A program made the translations under genes and the position numbers. From Aureimonas sp. AU20 (GTDB lineage: Bacteria > Pseudomonadota > Alphaproteobacteria > Rhizobiales > Rhizobiaceae), in contig NZ_CP006367.1 of NCBI RefSeq assembly GCF_001442755.1, positions 1,240,001-1,304,000 on the forward strand: a stretch of 64,000 nt of DNA, written 5' to 3'. The notes below the pieces were generated by a model. It ran no database searches, was not told where the DNA came from, and saw only the letters and a list, made by a program, of their open reading frames with translations. This document shows positions 36,213 to 44,504 of the stretch, piece after piece; position 1 is the stretch's first letter, and each line of letters begins with the position of its first letter.

Positions 36213-37690
36213 GAAATGGCGGCGTCGCCGTTCAACTGCTTCGGCCGCCGCGCGAAGCGCAGGAGATCGGCCAGCAGTCCCGGCCAGAGCACGACCGGCA
36301 CGGCATAGGCCGCGAGGCCGACCGGCACCAGCGCCGCGATGCGCAGCACATCAGGTAGGGCATCCAGCAGCGCGGAGTGGCGGAGGCCGAGAAGCGCGGC
36401 CACCATGAGGAACGTGCAGACGGCGGAGGGCAGGAGCGCCCGCAGGGCCTCGCTCGGGCGCAGCCCCGTTGAGCGACCGAGCAGAAGCAGGGCCAGCGGC
36501 ACGGAGGCGATGTTGCGGCAGACATAGCCGATCGCCACCGCCTCGACGCCCCAGCGCGCGGCGGTGAAGGCCACCAGAAGGCTCAGCGTCAGGTCGAACA
36601 GGCTGAGAACGAGAATGCTGCGGCCCTTTCCCAACGCGATCAGGATCGAGGGATTGTGGAAGGTGATGGGAAGCGGCAGCGCCGAGAAGGCGAGGATCTG
36701 CGCGATCGGGATGCTCGTCGCCCATTGCGGCCCGAACAGGAAGGGCAGCGCTTCGGGGGCGATCAGCGCGGCGCCGGCAAAGGCGGGATAGATCAAGAGT
36801 GCGGTCAGCTGAAGCACGCGCAGATAGGCCCGGTTGCGGGCCGGCGCGTCGGACTGCAGCGCCGAGAAGGACGAGAGCGCCACCGACGACAGCGGGCGGA
36901 TGCTGACGTCGAGGATCAGGTCGAGATAGCGCGCGCCGATGCGATACAGGCCGAGCGCGGCGGTGCTCAGAACCGAGCCGACGATGAGATCGAATGTCTT
37001 GGGGATCGCCATGTTGACGAAGGTCGAGGAGGCCAGCCAGACCCCGGCGGCGAGCTGGCGGCGGGCGATCGGGAACGAAAACCGGAAGGCCGGGCGATAG
37101 CCGTTCCACAGCCAGAGCAGGCCGCTGTTGAGGATCGAGAAGGTCAACCGCTGGAAGACCAGCGCATAGACGCCGAAGTCGAGCGCGATCAGAAGAACCG
37201 CGACCAGACCCGAGGTCACGGTCGCCAGCATGGTCCGCTTGGTAAGGAGCGCGAACTGAAACTCCTTGCGCATCAGCGCTTCGGGGTTGACGCCGATCGC
37301 GTAGATGAAGGTCGACACGGCCAGGATGTGCATGATGGGCACGAGGTCGGGCGTGGCGAAGAGATCGGCGGCGAACCCCGCCCCCAGCCACAGCACCGTC
37401 ATCGCCGAGAGGCCCAGAAACACGCTCAGCCAGAACGATGTGTGCAGTTCGAGCTCGGACAGGTCCTTGCGATAGATCAGGACGTCGGTCAGCCCGGAGC
37501 GGCCGAAGATGTTCAGGAAGTCGATCAGGATGGTGGCGATGGCCACCGTGCCGAACTCGGCCGGGCTGAGGTTGCGGGCGAGGATCGCGAAGACGAGGAA
37601 GCCGAAGAGCTGCTGACCGACCGAGCCGCCGAGGCTCCACAGCGTTCCGGCCAGCGCCTTGGATTTGATAGTGTGATGCGGGCTTTGCAT
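36209..37690 (-). CDS. Wzx-type polysaccharide flippase (WzxC/ExoT-like), second copy
   Basis: A 493-residue MOP-superfamily membrane protein. It opens with KSKALAGTLWSLGGSVGQQL and carries LARNLSPAEFGTVAIATIL, the typical N-terminus of WzxC/ExoT-type exporters, followed by about fourteen hydrophobic helices. It is clearly different in sequence from the flippase at 29229. It may export a different repeat unit or a precursor. It lies downstream of four glycosyltransferase genes and the initiating transferase on the same strand; its start at 37690 is 5 bp past the stop of the GT2 gene at 37696. Confidence 0.87.
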   Translation of the reverse strand: MQSPHHTIKSKALAGTLWSLGGSVGQQLFGFLVFAILARNLSPAEFGTVAIATILIDFLNIFGRSGLTDVLIYRKDLSELELHTSFWLSVFLGLSAMTVLWLGAGFAADLFATPDLVPIMHILAVSTFIYAIGVNPEALMRKEFQFALLTKRTMLATVTSGLVAVLLIALDFGVYALVFQRLTFSILNSGLLWLWNGYRPAFRFSFPIARRQLAAGVWLASSTFVNMAIPKTFDLIVGSVLSTAALGLYRIGARYLDLILDVSIRPLSSVALSSFSALQSDAPARNRAYLRVLQLTALLIYPAFAGAALIAPEALPFLFGPQWATSIPIAQILAFSALPLPITFHNPSILIALGKGRSILVLSLFDLTLSLLVAFTAARWGVEAVAIGYVCRNIASVPLALLLLGRSTGLRPSEALRALLPSAVCTFLMVAALLGLRHSALLDALPDVLRIAALVPVGLAAYAVPVVLWPGLLADLLRFARRPKQLNGDAAIS

Positions 37691-37695
37691 GGGGT

Positions 37696-38649
37696 CTATC
37701 GTGTCAGCCGGCGTCGGGCCGCGCGCAGTGCGCCGGCCATGACCGAGGGGTGCCGGGCGGCATGGAGCAACGCCTCAGGCGATCGGCGGCGCACGAGATC
37801 GAGAAACTCGCCATAGGCGGCGCGCATCTCGAAAAAGGCGATGCGCTGCTGCAGGAGGGCGCGCTCGCCCGGTGAGAGCCGCTCGCCATGGGTTTGCAGA
37901 AGGACTTCGTTCGCTCGAAGGGCGGCGCGAAAATCCTGCCGCGTCTGCGACAGGTGTGAGGTTTGGCCGGAGACGGGGCCTCGACGCGGCGTGTAGACAT
38001 AGCCCGCCTCGGGCACGATCTGGAAGCGCGCGCCCTCGACGAGGCATCGGAACAGAAGATCGAAATCCTCGGCATAGCGCTGGTGCTCGGCGTAGACGAG
38101 CGCGTGCCGGGCCAGGAAGGCGCGGCTCCAGACCGGCTTCAGCCAGCCATAGGGCGTGCGGTCGGCCGACAGGTCGTGTCGCAGAAGGTCTTCGAGCGAG
38201 AGCGTCACCGGCTCCTGCATCTCGGGATAGGCCGTCGCGACCACGGCGTTGCAGCCGAGATCGAAGATCGCAAGATCGTCCGCGACCATGTCGCAGCCCT
38301 GCTCTCCGGCAAAGCGCGTGAGATGCGCCAGCCGCGTCGGCTCGAAGCGATCGTCCGCATCCAGAATGGCGATCCATTCGCCCGCCGCCAGCGCGAAGCC
38401 GCGATTGCGCGCGACCGAGGGTCCGCCGTTCCGGGGGAGGCGAACCGGGCGAACCCGCGCGTCCTCCTCGGCCAGCCGCGTCGCGATCGCGAAGCTCGCA
38501 TCCGTAGACGCGTCGTCCACGATGACGACTTCGAGATCGGCAAGGGATTGAGCCAAAACAGAACGAACGGCGGCTTCGAGGCAAGCCTCGCCATTGAAGA
38601 CCGGAATCACGACGGAGACGCGAGGGGCCTTGGGGGGAGCGGACGTCAT
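37696..38649 (-). CDS. Glycosyltransferase family 2
   Basis: A 317-residue GT2 enzyme with VSVVIPVFNGEACLEAAVRS, VIVDDASTD near residue 45, SVARNRGFALA, ILDADDRF near 95 and the acceptor motif YAEDFDLLFRC. The ATG at 38649 overlaps the TGA of the preceding gene (ATGA), fixing the start; a longer frame to 38982 is a shadow. The C-terminal third is Arg/Leu-rich. It belongs to the leftward glycosyltransferase operon that starts at 41807. Confidence 0.87.
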   Translation of the reverse strand: MTSAPPKAPRVSVVIPVFNGEACLEAAVRSVLAQSLADLEVVIVDDASTDASFAIATRLAEEDARVRPVRLPRNGGPSVARNRGFALAAGEWIAILDADDRFEPTRLAHLTRFAGEQGCDMVADDLAIFDLGCNAVVATAYPEMQEPVTLSLEDLLRHDLSADRTPYGWLKPVWSRAFLARHALVYAEHQRYAEDFDLLFRCLVEGARFQIVPEAGYVYTPRRGPVSGQTSHLSQTRQDFRAALRANEVLLQTHGERLSPGERALLQQRIAFFEMRAAYGEFLDLVRRRSPEALLHAARHPSVMAGALRAARRRLTR

Positions 38650-39521
38650 GCGATCTCCCAGACCCGACCATAAGTCTCGATCAGCGCCGCGAACTGGGCG
38701 TCGTTGGCCGAGCCCTGGGCATCGTTCTCGAGATAGAGGGCGCTCGCCTGGCTGCCGTTCCAGTTTCGAAACCGCACCTTGCGGCCGACCTTGCGGAACT
38801 GGAGGCCCGCTCGCCGGGCCATCACGTAAAGCCACATGTCGTCCGCGCTGGGCGCCAGGCGGCGCGCGGCGTCGATGTCGAGCACGTCGGGATGCAGGAG
38901 AGAGGGCACGTAGACCACGCCGCCGAGGCCCGTGGGAAACAGCGTCGGCGCCGCTTTCTCCTCCGGCGTGTTCTGTCGCCATGCGCCATAGGGACGGACC
39001 TCGCCCGTGGCATGGAGCGCGATCTCATGCGTGCGAAAGCACGGGATCGCCCTTTCGTTGGCGCGCGTCAGACCTGCGGTGAGTTCGGCCAGCCAGGTCG
39101 GCCAGTAATAGGCGTCGTCGTCGGTGGTGACGACATAGGCTTCGGGATGCTCTTTGAAACTGTGGCAGAACTTCTTGTAGGAGCGGACATCCTCGCACAA
39201 GGCGATCCTGAGGCCGGCCTCCCGCAACGCCAGGACATCGCGCGGAAGCGCGGCATGATCCCCATGCGCGATCCAGAGCACGATCTCGTCGGCCCGGACG
39301 CTCTGCGCCAGAAGGCTTTTCAGCGTCGAGGCAAGGGTCGCGAAGCGCGGGGGATAGGAGGTCAGGGACACGACGAGCGGACGCTCCAGCCCATGCGAGC
39401 GTGCGCGGCTTCGCTGGCTTTGCCAGCGCCGGTCGATGCCCCAGCGAACGGCCGGGTCCGATGCCGTCAGGACATGTCCCTTGATCTCTCGCAACGCGGC
39501 ACGGAAGGCCATGGAATTCAC
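38646..39521 (-). CDS. Predicted glycosyltransferase (DDD motif), capsule/EPS type
   Basis: A 291-residue protein with PLVVSLTSYPPRFATLASTL, VRADEIVLWIAHGDH and the metal-binding VTTDDDAYYWPTWL near residue 130, then a C-terminal PSADDMWLYVMARRAG block. These features match a GT-A-type glycosyltransferase group common in rhizobial surface-polysaccharide loci. The first two possible ATGs (39521, 39512) cannot be distinguished. Acceptor and donor are unknown. It is translationally coupled to the GT2 gene downstream. Confidence 0.78.
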   Translation of the reverse strand: MNSMAFRAALREIKGHVLTASDPAVRWGIDRRWQSQRSRARSHGLERPLVVSLTSYPPRFATLASTLKSLLAQSVRADEIVLWIAHGDHAALPRDVLALREAGLRIALCEDVRSYKKFCHSFKEHPEAYVVTTDDDAYYWPTWLAELTAGLTRANERAIPCFRTHEIALHATGEVRPYGAWRQNTPEEKAAPTLFPTGLGGVVYVPSLLHPDVLDIDAARRLAPSADDMWLYVMARRAGLQFRKVGRKVRFRNWNGSQASALYLENDAQGSANDAQFAALIETYGRVWEIA

Positions 39522-39573
39522 ACTTCAAGTCAGGAGATGGGACAAGGCCAGGGACGAGAGGCAGGCGCGGGGG

Positions 39574-40374
39574 TCAGGCGCGGCGCGCCCGCTGCCGCCA
39601 GGCGCGCCGGGCGAGATGCCCGGCCAGGAATGGCGGCTCGACGAGGTAGCGATGCGCCATGCGGCGGGGATCGGCGCCGAGCCGGTGTAGCCATTCCAGC
39701 CCCCAGCGTCCCATCCAGCGCGGCGGGGTCGGCTCGAAGCCGGCGAAATAGGCGAAGGCCGCGCCGCCAAGGCCGATCACCGGCACGTCCAGCCGCGCGC
39801 GAACGGCCTCCACGAAGCGCTCCTGCCGGGGCATTCCCATGCCCACCACCAGGAAATGCGGCCGCGCGGCGTTGATCGAGGCGACCACTGCGTCCAACTC
39901 CGCCGAGCCCGGCCGCATGTCGAAATAGCCCGAACGCCCCTTGATGCGCAGCCCCGGCCAGCGGGCGCGGGCGCGCGCCAGCCCGGCCTCCAGCACCGCC
40001 TCCGAATGCCCCAGCACGAAGACGCCTTTGTTCTCCTCGGCGGCTCTCGCGAAGCTGTCCGTCAGCCAGTCCACCCAGGTCGTGCGATGGTGTCGAGAGA
40101 CGGCGTGGCCGCGCGCCTTCAGCATCCAGACCACCGGCATCCCGTCCACGATCACCAGCGTTTCCGGCCGCGCCAGCAGTCGGTCGTAGGCGGGGTCGAC
40201 ATGGGTGACGTAGAGCCCGTGCAGATTGGCCCCGGCCACGACGATCTGCGTGCCCGCCGGCCTTTGGCGGAAGATCTCGTCCAGCAGCTCGGCCTTGGTC
40301 AGCGGGTGGAACCGCAGGCCGAGCTCGACGATCTCGCGTGGGAAGAGGGGAGCGGGCAGGGAGAGGTCCGGCAT
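39574..40374 (-). CDS. WecG/TagA/CpsF family glycosyltransferase (GT26)
   Basis: A 266-residue protein with LVIVDGMPVVWML, TTWVDWLTDSF, VFVLGHSEAVLE, HFLVVGMGMPRQERFV and GLGGAAFAYFAGFEPTPPRWM, all hallmarks of the WecG/TagA/CpsF family. Members add the second sugar to the undecaprenyl-diphosphate-linked primer, commonly ManNAcA, ManNAc or glucose derivatives. The start MPDLSLP lies 8 bp after the stop of the initiating transferase, consistent with this order of action. Confidence 0.88.
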   Translation of the reverse strand: MPDLSLPAPLFPREIVELGLRFHPLTKAELLDEIFRQRPAGTQIVVAGANLHGLYVTHVDPAYDRLLARPETLVIVDGMPVVWMLKARGHAVSRHHRTTWVDWLTDSFARAAEENKGVFVLGHSEAVLEAGLARARARWPGLRIKGRSGYFDMRPGSAELDAVVASINAARPHFLVVGMGMPRQERFVEAVRARLDVPVIGLGGAAFAYFAGFEPTPPRWMGRWGLEWLHRLGADPRRMAHRYLVEPPFLAGHLARRAWRQRARRA

Positions 40375-40382
40375 GGCGCGGG

Positions 40383-41807
40383 TCAGCCGGCGTTCCGATA
40401 GGCCTGCGGCGAGAAGGCCGTCATCAGGATGATCTTGAGATCGAGCAGGAAGGACCAGTGGTCGACATACCAGAGGTCGTGCTCGATCCGGTCCGACATC
40501 TTCTTCAGCGTGTCCGTCTCGCCGCGATGGCCGTTGATCTGCGCCCAACCGGTGATGCCGGGGCGGATGTTGTGGCGGCGGTGGAAGAGCTTGATCTCCG
40601 TAGCGAAGGTCTCGTTGAGCGCGATCGGGTGCGGCCGCGGGCCGACGATCGACATCTCGCCGAACAGGACGTTCAGGATCTGCGGCAACTCGTCCAGATT
40701 GGTTCGGCGCAGAATGGCGCCGACGCGGGTGATGCGCGGGTCGTTGCGCGTCGCCTGCCGAAAGGCCGCGCCATCTTCCATCACCCGCATCGAGCGGAAC
40801 TTGAAGACGCGGATCGGCTGGTTGCCGTAGCCGTGGCGGGACTGACGAAAGAAGACCGGCCCCTTGGAATCGAAGCGAATGGCGAGCGCGATGCCGATGA
40901 AAAGCGGCGCCAGGAAGATCAGCGCCGCAAGCGCGGCCGTGAAATCGAAGCCGCGCTTGAGCGCCAGTTGAAGGCGCGACAGCGGGCGGTTGCGCACCAC
41001 GGCGGCGGGAAGGCCGGCGAGCCCGTCGCCCTTGGCGCGCCAGAGCGGGCTTTCGGGATGCGGCAGCACCTCCACCGTCACCGGTGTTTCGCTGAGATCG
41101 TGCAAGAGCCGGTCCACGAGATCGCCGAGTTCGGCGGAGGTGTGGACGAGCACCTGTTCGACGCGCGCCGTGCGGCAGGTTTCCACGATGGTGCGCAGCG
41201 TCGCGGCCTCGTCGGCCCGCTCCGCGCCGGCCAGCGGCAGGCGCGCCACGACATGGCAGCCGCGCGCCGACAAGCGGCCTTGCAGGCGCGGGTCGGGCGA
41301 CATGTCGCCGACGATCATCAAGCGCTGGCGCTCCACCCGCCCTTGAGCGAGGCGAGCGCGCACGAGGCGCTGAAACCCGCCGCGCAGGCTGAGGATCACC
41401 AGCGCGCTGGTGGCAAATTGCGAGACGAACGTGCCGCGCGAGTAGGTCTCGCCCAGACGCGTGACGAACAGGACCGCCAGCAGCGCGGCGAAGACCCGCA
41501 GAACGGTGACGAGGCCCGACCAGAGAAACCCGGGACCGGGCTCGATGGCGCGGTCGTAGCTGCCGCGCGCGAGGGAAACGCCCGCCACGCCGAGCCCGAG
41601 CGCCGCGCCGATCAAGGACGTGACCGACCGGTCCGGGTGCCATTCCAGCGCATAAGCCCAATAGAGATCGGCCGTCGCGACCGCGACCAGCGAGACGGCC
41701 AGCGCCTCGCCCAGCGCGAAACCCTGGCTCAGCCGCGCGAAAGGCAGCATCTCGGCGCCTTCGCGAAGAAGGGCGCCGTCCTCTCGCACCACTTGGTTCG
41801 ATGTCAT
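40383..41807 (-). CDS. Initiating undecaprenyl-phosphate sugar-phosphate transferase (ExoY/WcaJ type)
   Basis: A 474-residue bacterial sugar transferase: four or five N-terminal membrane helices (about 25-145), a central nucleotide-binding-like domain (about 150-260), a membrane helix near 295-315 and the conserved catalytic domain with [29 protein letters not shown] and [12 protein letters not shown] (PF02397). It links the first sugar phosphate (glucose-1-P or similar) to undecaprenyl phosphate, starting the repeat unit. First gene of the leftward operon; a CtrA-consensus site lies 63 bp upstream. Confidence 0.92.
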   Translation of the reverse strand: MTSNQVVREDGALLREGAEMLPFARLSQGFALGEALAVSLVAVATADLYWAYALEWHPDRSVTSLIGAALGLGVAGVSLARGSYDRAIEPGPGFLWSGLVTVLRVFAALLAVLFVTRLGETYSRGTFVSQFATSALVILSLRGGFQRLVRARLAQGRVERQRLMIVGDMSPDPRLQGRLSARGCHVVARLPLAGAERADEAATLRTIVETCRTARVEQVLVHTSAELGDLVDRLLHDLSETPVTVEVLPHPESPLWRAKGDGLAGLPAAVVRNRPLSRLQLALKRGFDFTAALAALIFLAPLFIGIALAIRFDSKGPVFFRQSRHGYGNQPIRVFKFRSMRVMEDGAAFRQATRNDPRITRVGAILRRTNLDELPQILNVLFGEMSIVGPRPHPIALNETFATEIKLFHRRHNIRPGITGWAQINGHRGETDTLKKMSDRIEHDLWYVDHWSFLLDLKIILMTAFSPQAYRNAG

Positions 41808-41869
41808 TCTGCGCCCTTCGATGGAGATTGGCCCGACCCGGTGGAGCGGTCGGCACGACGTCGCTGTCG

Positions 41870-41885
41870 TTAACTCTGGGTTAAC
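41870..41885. promoter_or_regulatory. CtrA-consensus site TTAA-N7-TTAAC
   Basis: TTAACTCTGGGTTAAC reads TTAA, seven bases, TTAAC; because of its symmetry it matches on both strands. This equals the full binding consensus of the cell-cycle regulator CtrA in alphaproteobacteria. It lies 63 bp upstream of the initiating transferase ATG, where an activator or repressor would act. Binding is inferred from sequence only. Confidence 0.55.
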
Positions 41886-41929
41886 GTATCGCGGTCTCCT
41901 CTTCGCCAATACAGCAGACGAGCATGGCA

Positions 41930-42702
41930 GTCATGCAAACAAAATGATCGACAAATTGAATGTAATTTGGGTGATACTTAGAAATTTTTGGAATGTATTT
42001 TAGAATTTAGAAATATAAATTAGTAATTATACCTATATCATGTAAATGAATTGAGAGAGTAAGACAGCCGCTGATAGAGCGGGGGCGTGCGCAACTCTCG
42101 CAGGTAAAGCTTCGCTCCTACGCCACTGCCGGACAAGCCGCTCACAGACCGTCGCGAACGCCCAAGCGCTCCCGTGCGTTCGACCTTTGACGCGGCATGG
42201 AAGAGGCGGAACAGGGCGCCTGGCCCGAGCGGGTGGCACACATCACGACCCGTCGGCGTCGGGGAGATGCTTGGCGAAACGCCAGTCGTTGACGATCACG
42301 TGCCTATTCGGCGCCTGCGACCTATCGGCTTCTTACAATTGGAAAACGTATAGAAGCCGCTCAGGGGCACCGCGCAGGCAAGGACCGGCGCGGTGTAAAG
42401 CGCAGCGATTGCGGGATCCCGCTGCATTCGGAAGGGATGCGTGCGCTTGCGCCTCCCATCCTGCGCCCGTTCTCGCGTTCGAACTCGCTCCACACCGCTT
42501 GGCTCCGCTCCGGCGTACGGTCGAGCGCGATGTCTGGGGTGGCCTCTTGGCGCGGGTCATCGAAATCCGACACGCCCGCGCCCAGCACCATCATCGATCA
42601 CCGACGCGCTCACCCTCGCCGGCCCTCATTTTGATCTCGACGATATCCGACACCGCCATCGCCGAGCCGACCCGCTGAGAGGTCGAGCCCTGCGCGCGCC
42701 CG
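41930..42702. other. Long gene-free stretch with an AT-rich block
   Basis: No gene was identified. The part 41940-42056 is the most AT-rich block of the window, with runs such as TAGAAATATAAATTAGTAAT. The rest (about 42060-42700) is of normal G+C content but frames are short and low-quality. It contains a 12-bp hairpin-forming word, GGCGAAACGCCA (42273-42284), that recurs in the other large gap at 52283-52294; on the minus strand both copies sit at the end of a short frame reading DWRFA. This may be decayed mobile or coding DNA. Confidence 0.4.
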
Positions 42703-44256
42703 TCAGGCCTCCGCCAATCCGCCATCGACGTCGAACCGCACGCCCTGCGCCAGCGGCAGCGAGCGGCCGTAGTTCACGGCGTTGGTCTGCCGGCGCATGT
42801 AGGCTTTCCAGGCGTCCGAGCCGCTTTCGCGCCCGCCGCCCGTTTCCTTCTCGCCGCCGAAGGCACCGCCGATCTCCGCGCCGGAGGGGCCCATATTGAC
42901 ATTGGCGATGCCACAGTCGGAGCCCGCCGCGGAGAGAAAGCGTTCGACCTCGCGCATGTCGGTGGCGAAGATCGAGGACGAAAGGCCCTGCGGCACGCCG
43001 TTCTGCAGCGCGATCGCCTCGTCCAGCGTCTCGTATTTCAGGACATAGAGGATCGGCGCGAAGGTCTCTTCCACCACCGGCCCGGTCTGCGCCGGCATGG
43101 TGACGAGGGCCGGGCGCACGTAGAAGGAACCTTGCCCGTTCACGTCCACCCGCTCGCCGCCGTGCACGGTGCCGCCGGCCGCGCGCGCGGCCTCCAGCGC
43201 GCGGCCCATGCCCTCATAAGCCGCCTGGTCGATCAGCGGGCCTACCAGCGCGTCGCCCGCCACCGGGGAGCCGACGGAGATGGTTGCGTAAACGCGCTTC
43301 AGCTTCTGCACCAGCGCGTCGTGGACGCTTTCATGGACGATCAGACGGCGAAGCGTCGTGCAGCGCTGGCCCGCCGTGCCCATGGCGCCGAAGGCGACAG
43401 CGCACAGCGTCAGGTCGAGATCGGCCGAGGGCGTGACGATCGAAGCGTTGTTGCCGCCGAGTTCCAGGATCGAGCGGCCGAAGCGCGCGGCGACCGCCTG
43501 CCCGACCGTGCGGCCCATGCGGGTCGAGCCCGTGGCCGAGACGACGGGAACGCGGCGGTCCTCCACGAGGGCCGCGCCGACCGAGGCGTCGCCGATCAGG
43601 AGCGTCGAAAGGTACTCCGGCGCATCCGGGCCGAAGCGCCTGGCGGCCTTCTCGAAGATCGCCTGCGTGGCGAGCGCCGTCAGCGGCGTCTTTTCGGAGG
43701 GCTTCCAGATCACCGGGTCGCCGCAGACCAGCGCCAGTGCCGCATTCCAGGACCAGACCGCGACGGGAAAGTTGAAGGCCGAGATGATGCCGACCGGGCC
43801 GATCGGGTGCCATTGCTCGCTCAGGCGATGGTCGGGGCGCTCGGAGGGCAGGGTCAGCCCGTAGAGCTGGCGCGACAGGCCCACCGCGAAGTCGCAGATG
43901 TCGATCATCTCCTGCACTTCGCCCAGGCCCTCGGACACGACCTTTCCGGCCTCAATCGTCACCAGGCGGCCGAGCGCGTCCTTATGCGTGCGCAACTCCT
44001 CGCCGAGCAGGCGCACCAGCTCGCCGCGCCGGGGCGCGGGCACGAGGCGCCAAGCATGGAAGGCGGCCTCGGCCAGCCCGATCGTCTCGCGCGCGGCCTC
44101 CGGGTCGGTCTCCGGCACCTCGGCGATCACCTCCCCGGTGATGGGCGAGCAGACGCGCCGCGCGCCGCCCGAGAAGGCGGCGTCCGAAAGGCCGAGGGCG
44201 CGCAGGAGACCCGTGGTTTCCTCGCGAAGCGAAGGGGTGGACGGTGTCTGAAGCAT
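42703..44256 (-). CDS. amaB: L-piperidine-6-carboxylate / 2-aminoadipate semialdehyde dehydrogenase
   Basis: A 517-residue aldehyde dehydrogenase of the ALDH7 type. It has IGPVGIISAFNFPVAVWSWN, SATGSTRMGR, catalytic Glu in LELGGNNA near residue 270 and nucleophilic Cys in GTAGQRCTTLRR near 304, with a C-terminal EIGGAFGGEKETGGGRESG. The sequence pattern and length match AmaB/PCD, which oxidises 2-aminoadipate-6-semialdehyde (open form of piperideine-6-carboxylate) to 2-aminoadipate. It is co-directional with the pipecolate oxidase and HglS genes, so its place in lysine catabolism is well supported. Confidence 0.88.
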   Translation of the reverse strand: MLQTPSTPSLREETTGLLRALGLSDAAFSGGARRVCSPITGEVIAEVPETDPEAARETIGLAEAAFHAWRLVPAPRRGELVRLLGEELRTHKDALGRLVTIEAGKVVSEGLGEVQEMIDICDFAVGLSRQLYGLTLPSERPDHRLSEQWHPIGPVGIISAFNFPVAVWSWNAALALVCGDPVIWKPSEKTPLTALATQAIFEKAARRFGPDAPEYLSTLLIGDASVGAALVEDRRVPVVSATGSTRMGRTVGQAVAARFGRSILELGGNNASIVTPSADLDLTLCAVAFGAMGTAGQRCTTLRRLIVHESVHDALVQKLKRVYATISVGSPVAGDALVGPLIDQAAYEGMGRALEAARAAGGTVHGGERVDVNGQGSFYVRPALVTMPAQTGPVVEETFAPILYVLKYETLDEAIALQNGVPQGLSSSIFATDMREVERFLSAAGSDCGIANVNMGPSGAEIGGAFGGEKETGGGRESGSDAWKAYMRRQTNAVNYGRSLPLAQGVRFDVDGGLAEA

Positions 44257-44504
44257 GGAACCTCCTGAAGACTGGATGCAGCGGCCGGGTCGCCGGAAGA
44301 GGGCGGGACCCGGTGGAAAACTCGGTCGGGTCGATCCTGCGGATTGCCCCCGCCGTCGCTCCGGTGCAAGTCGCGCCTCGCGTCCGGCCTAATGAAGTTT
44401 ATGCGATCCTCGCCGGTGCACCCGCCCTTTATGCGGGTTCGGCGCCTCGCGAGCGTCGGAAAACCTCTGGCAGATTCTTCGGCGTCGAACGTCGAGGCGG
44501 CCCC

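Noticed and set aside
42187-42678. Possible gene in the 42.1-42.7 kb gap
   Set aside because: Frames on both strands are short, Arg/Ser/Pro-rich, and lack ribosome binding sites or family motifs.
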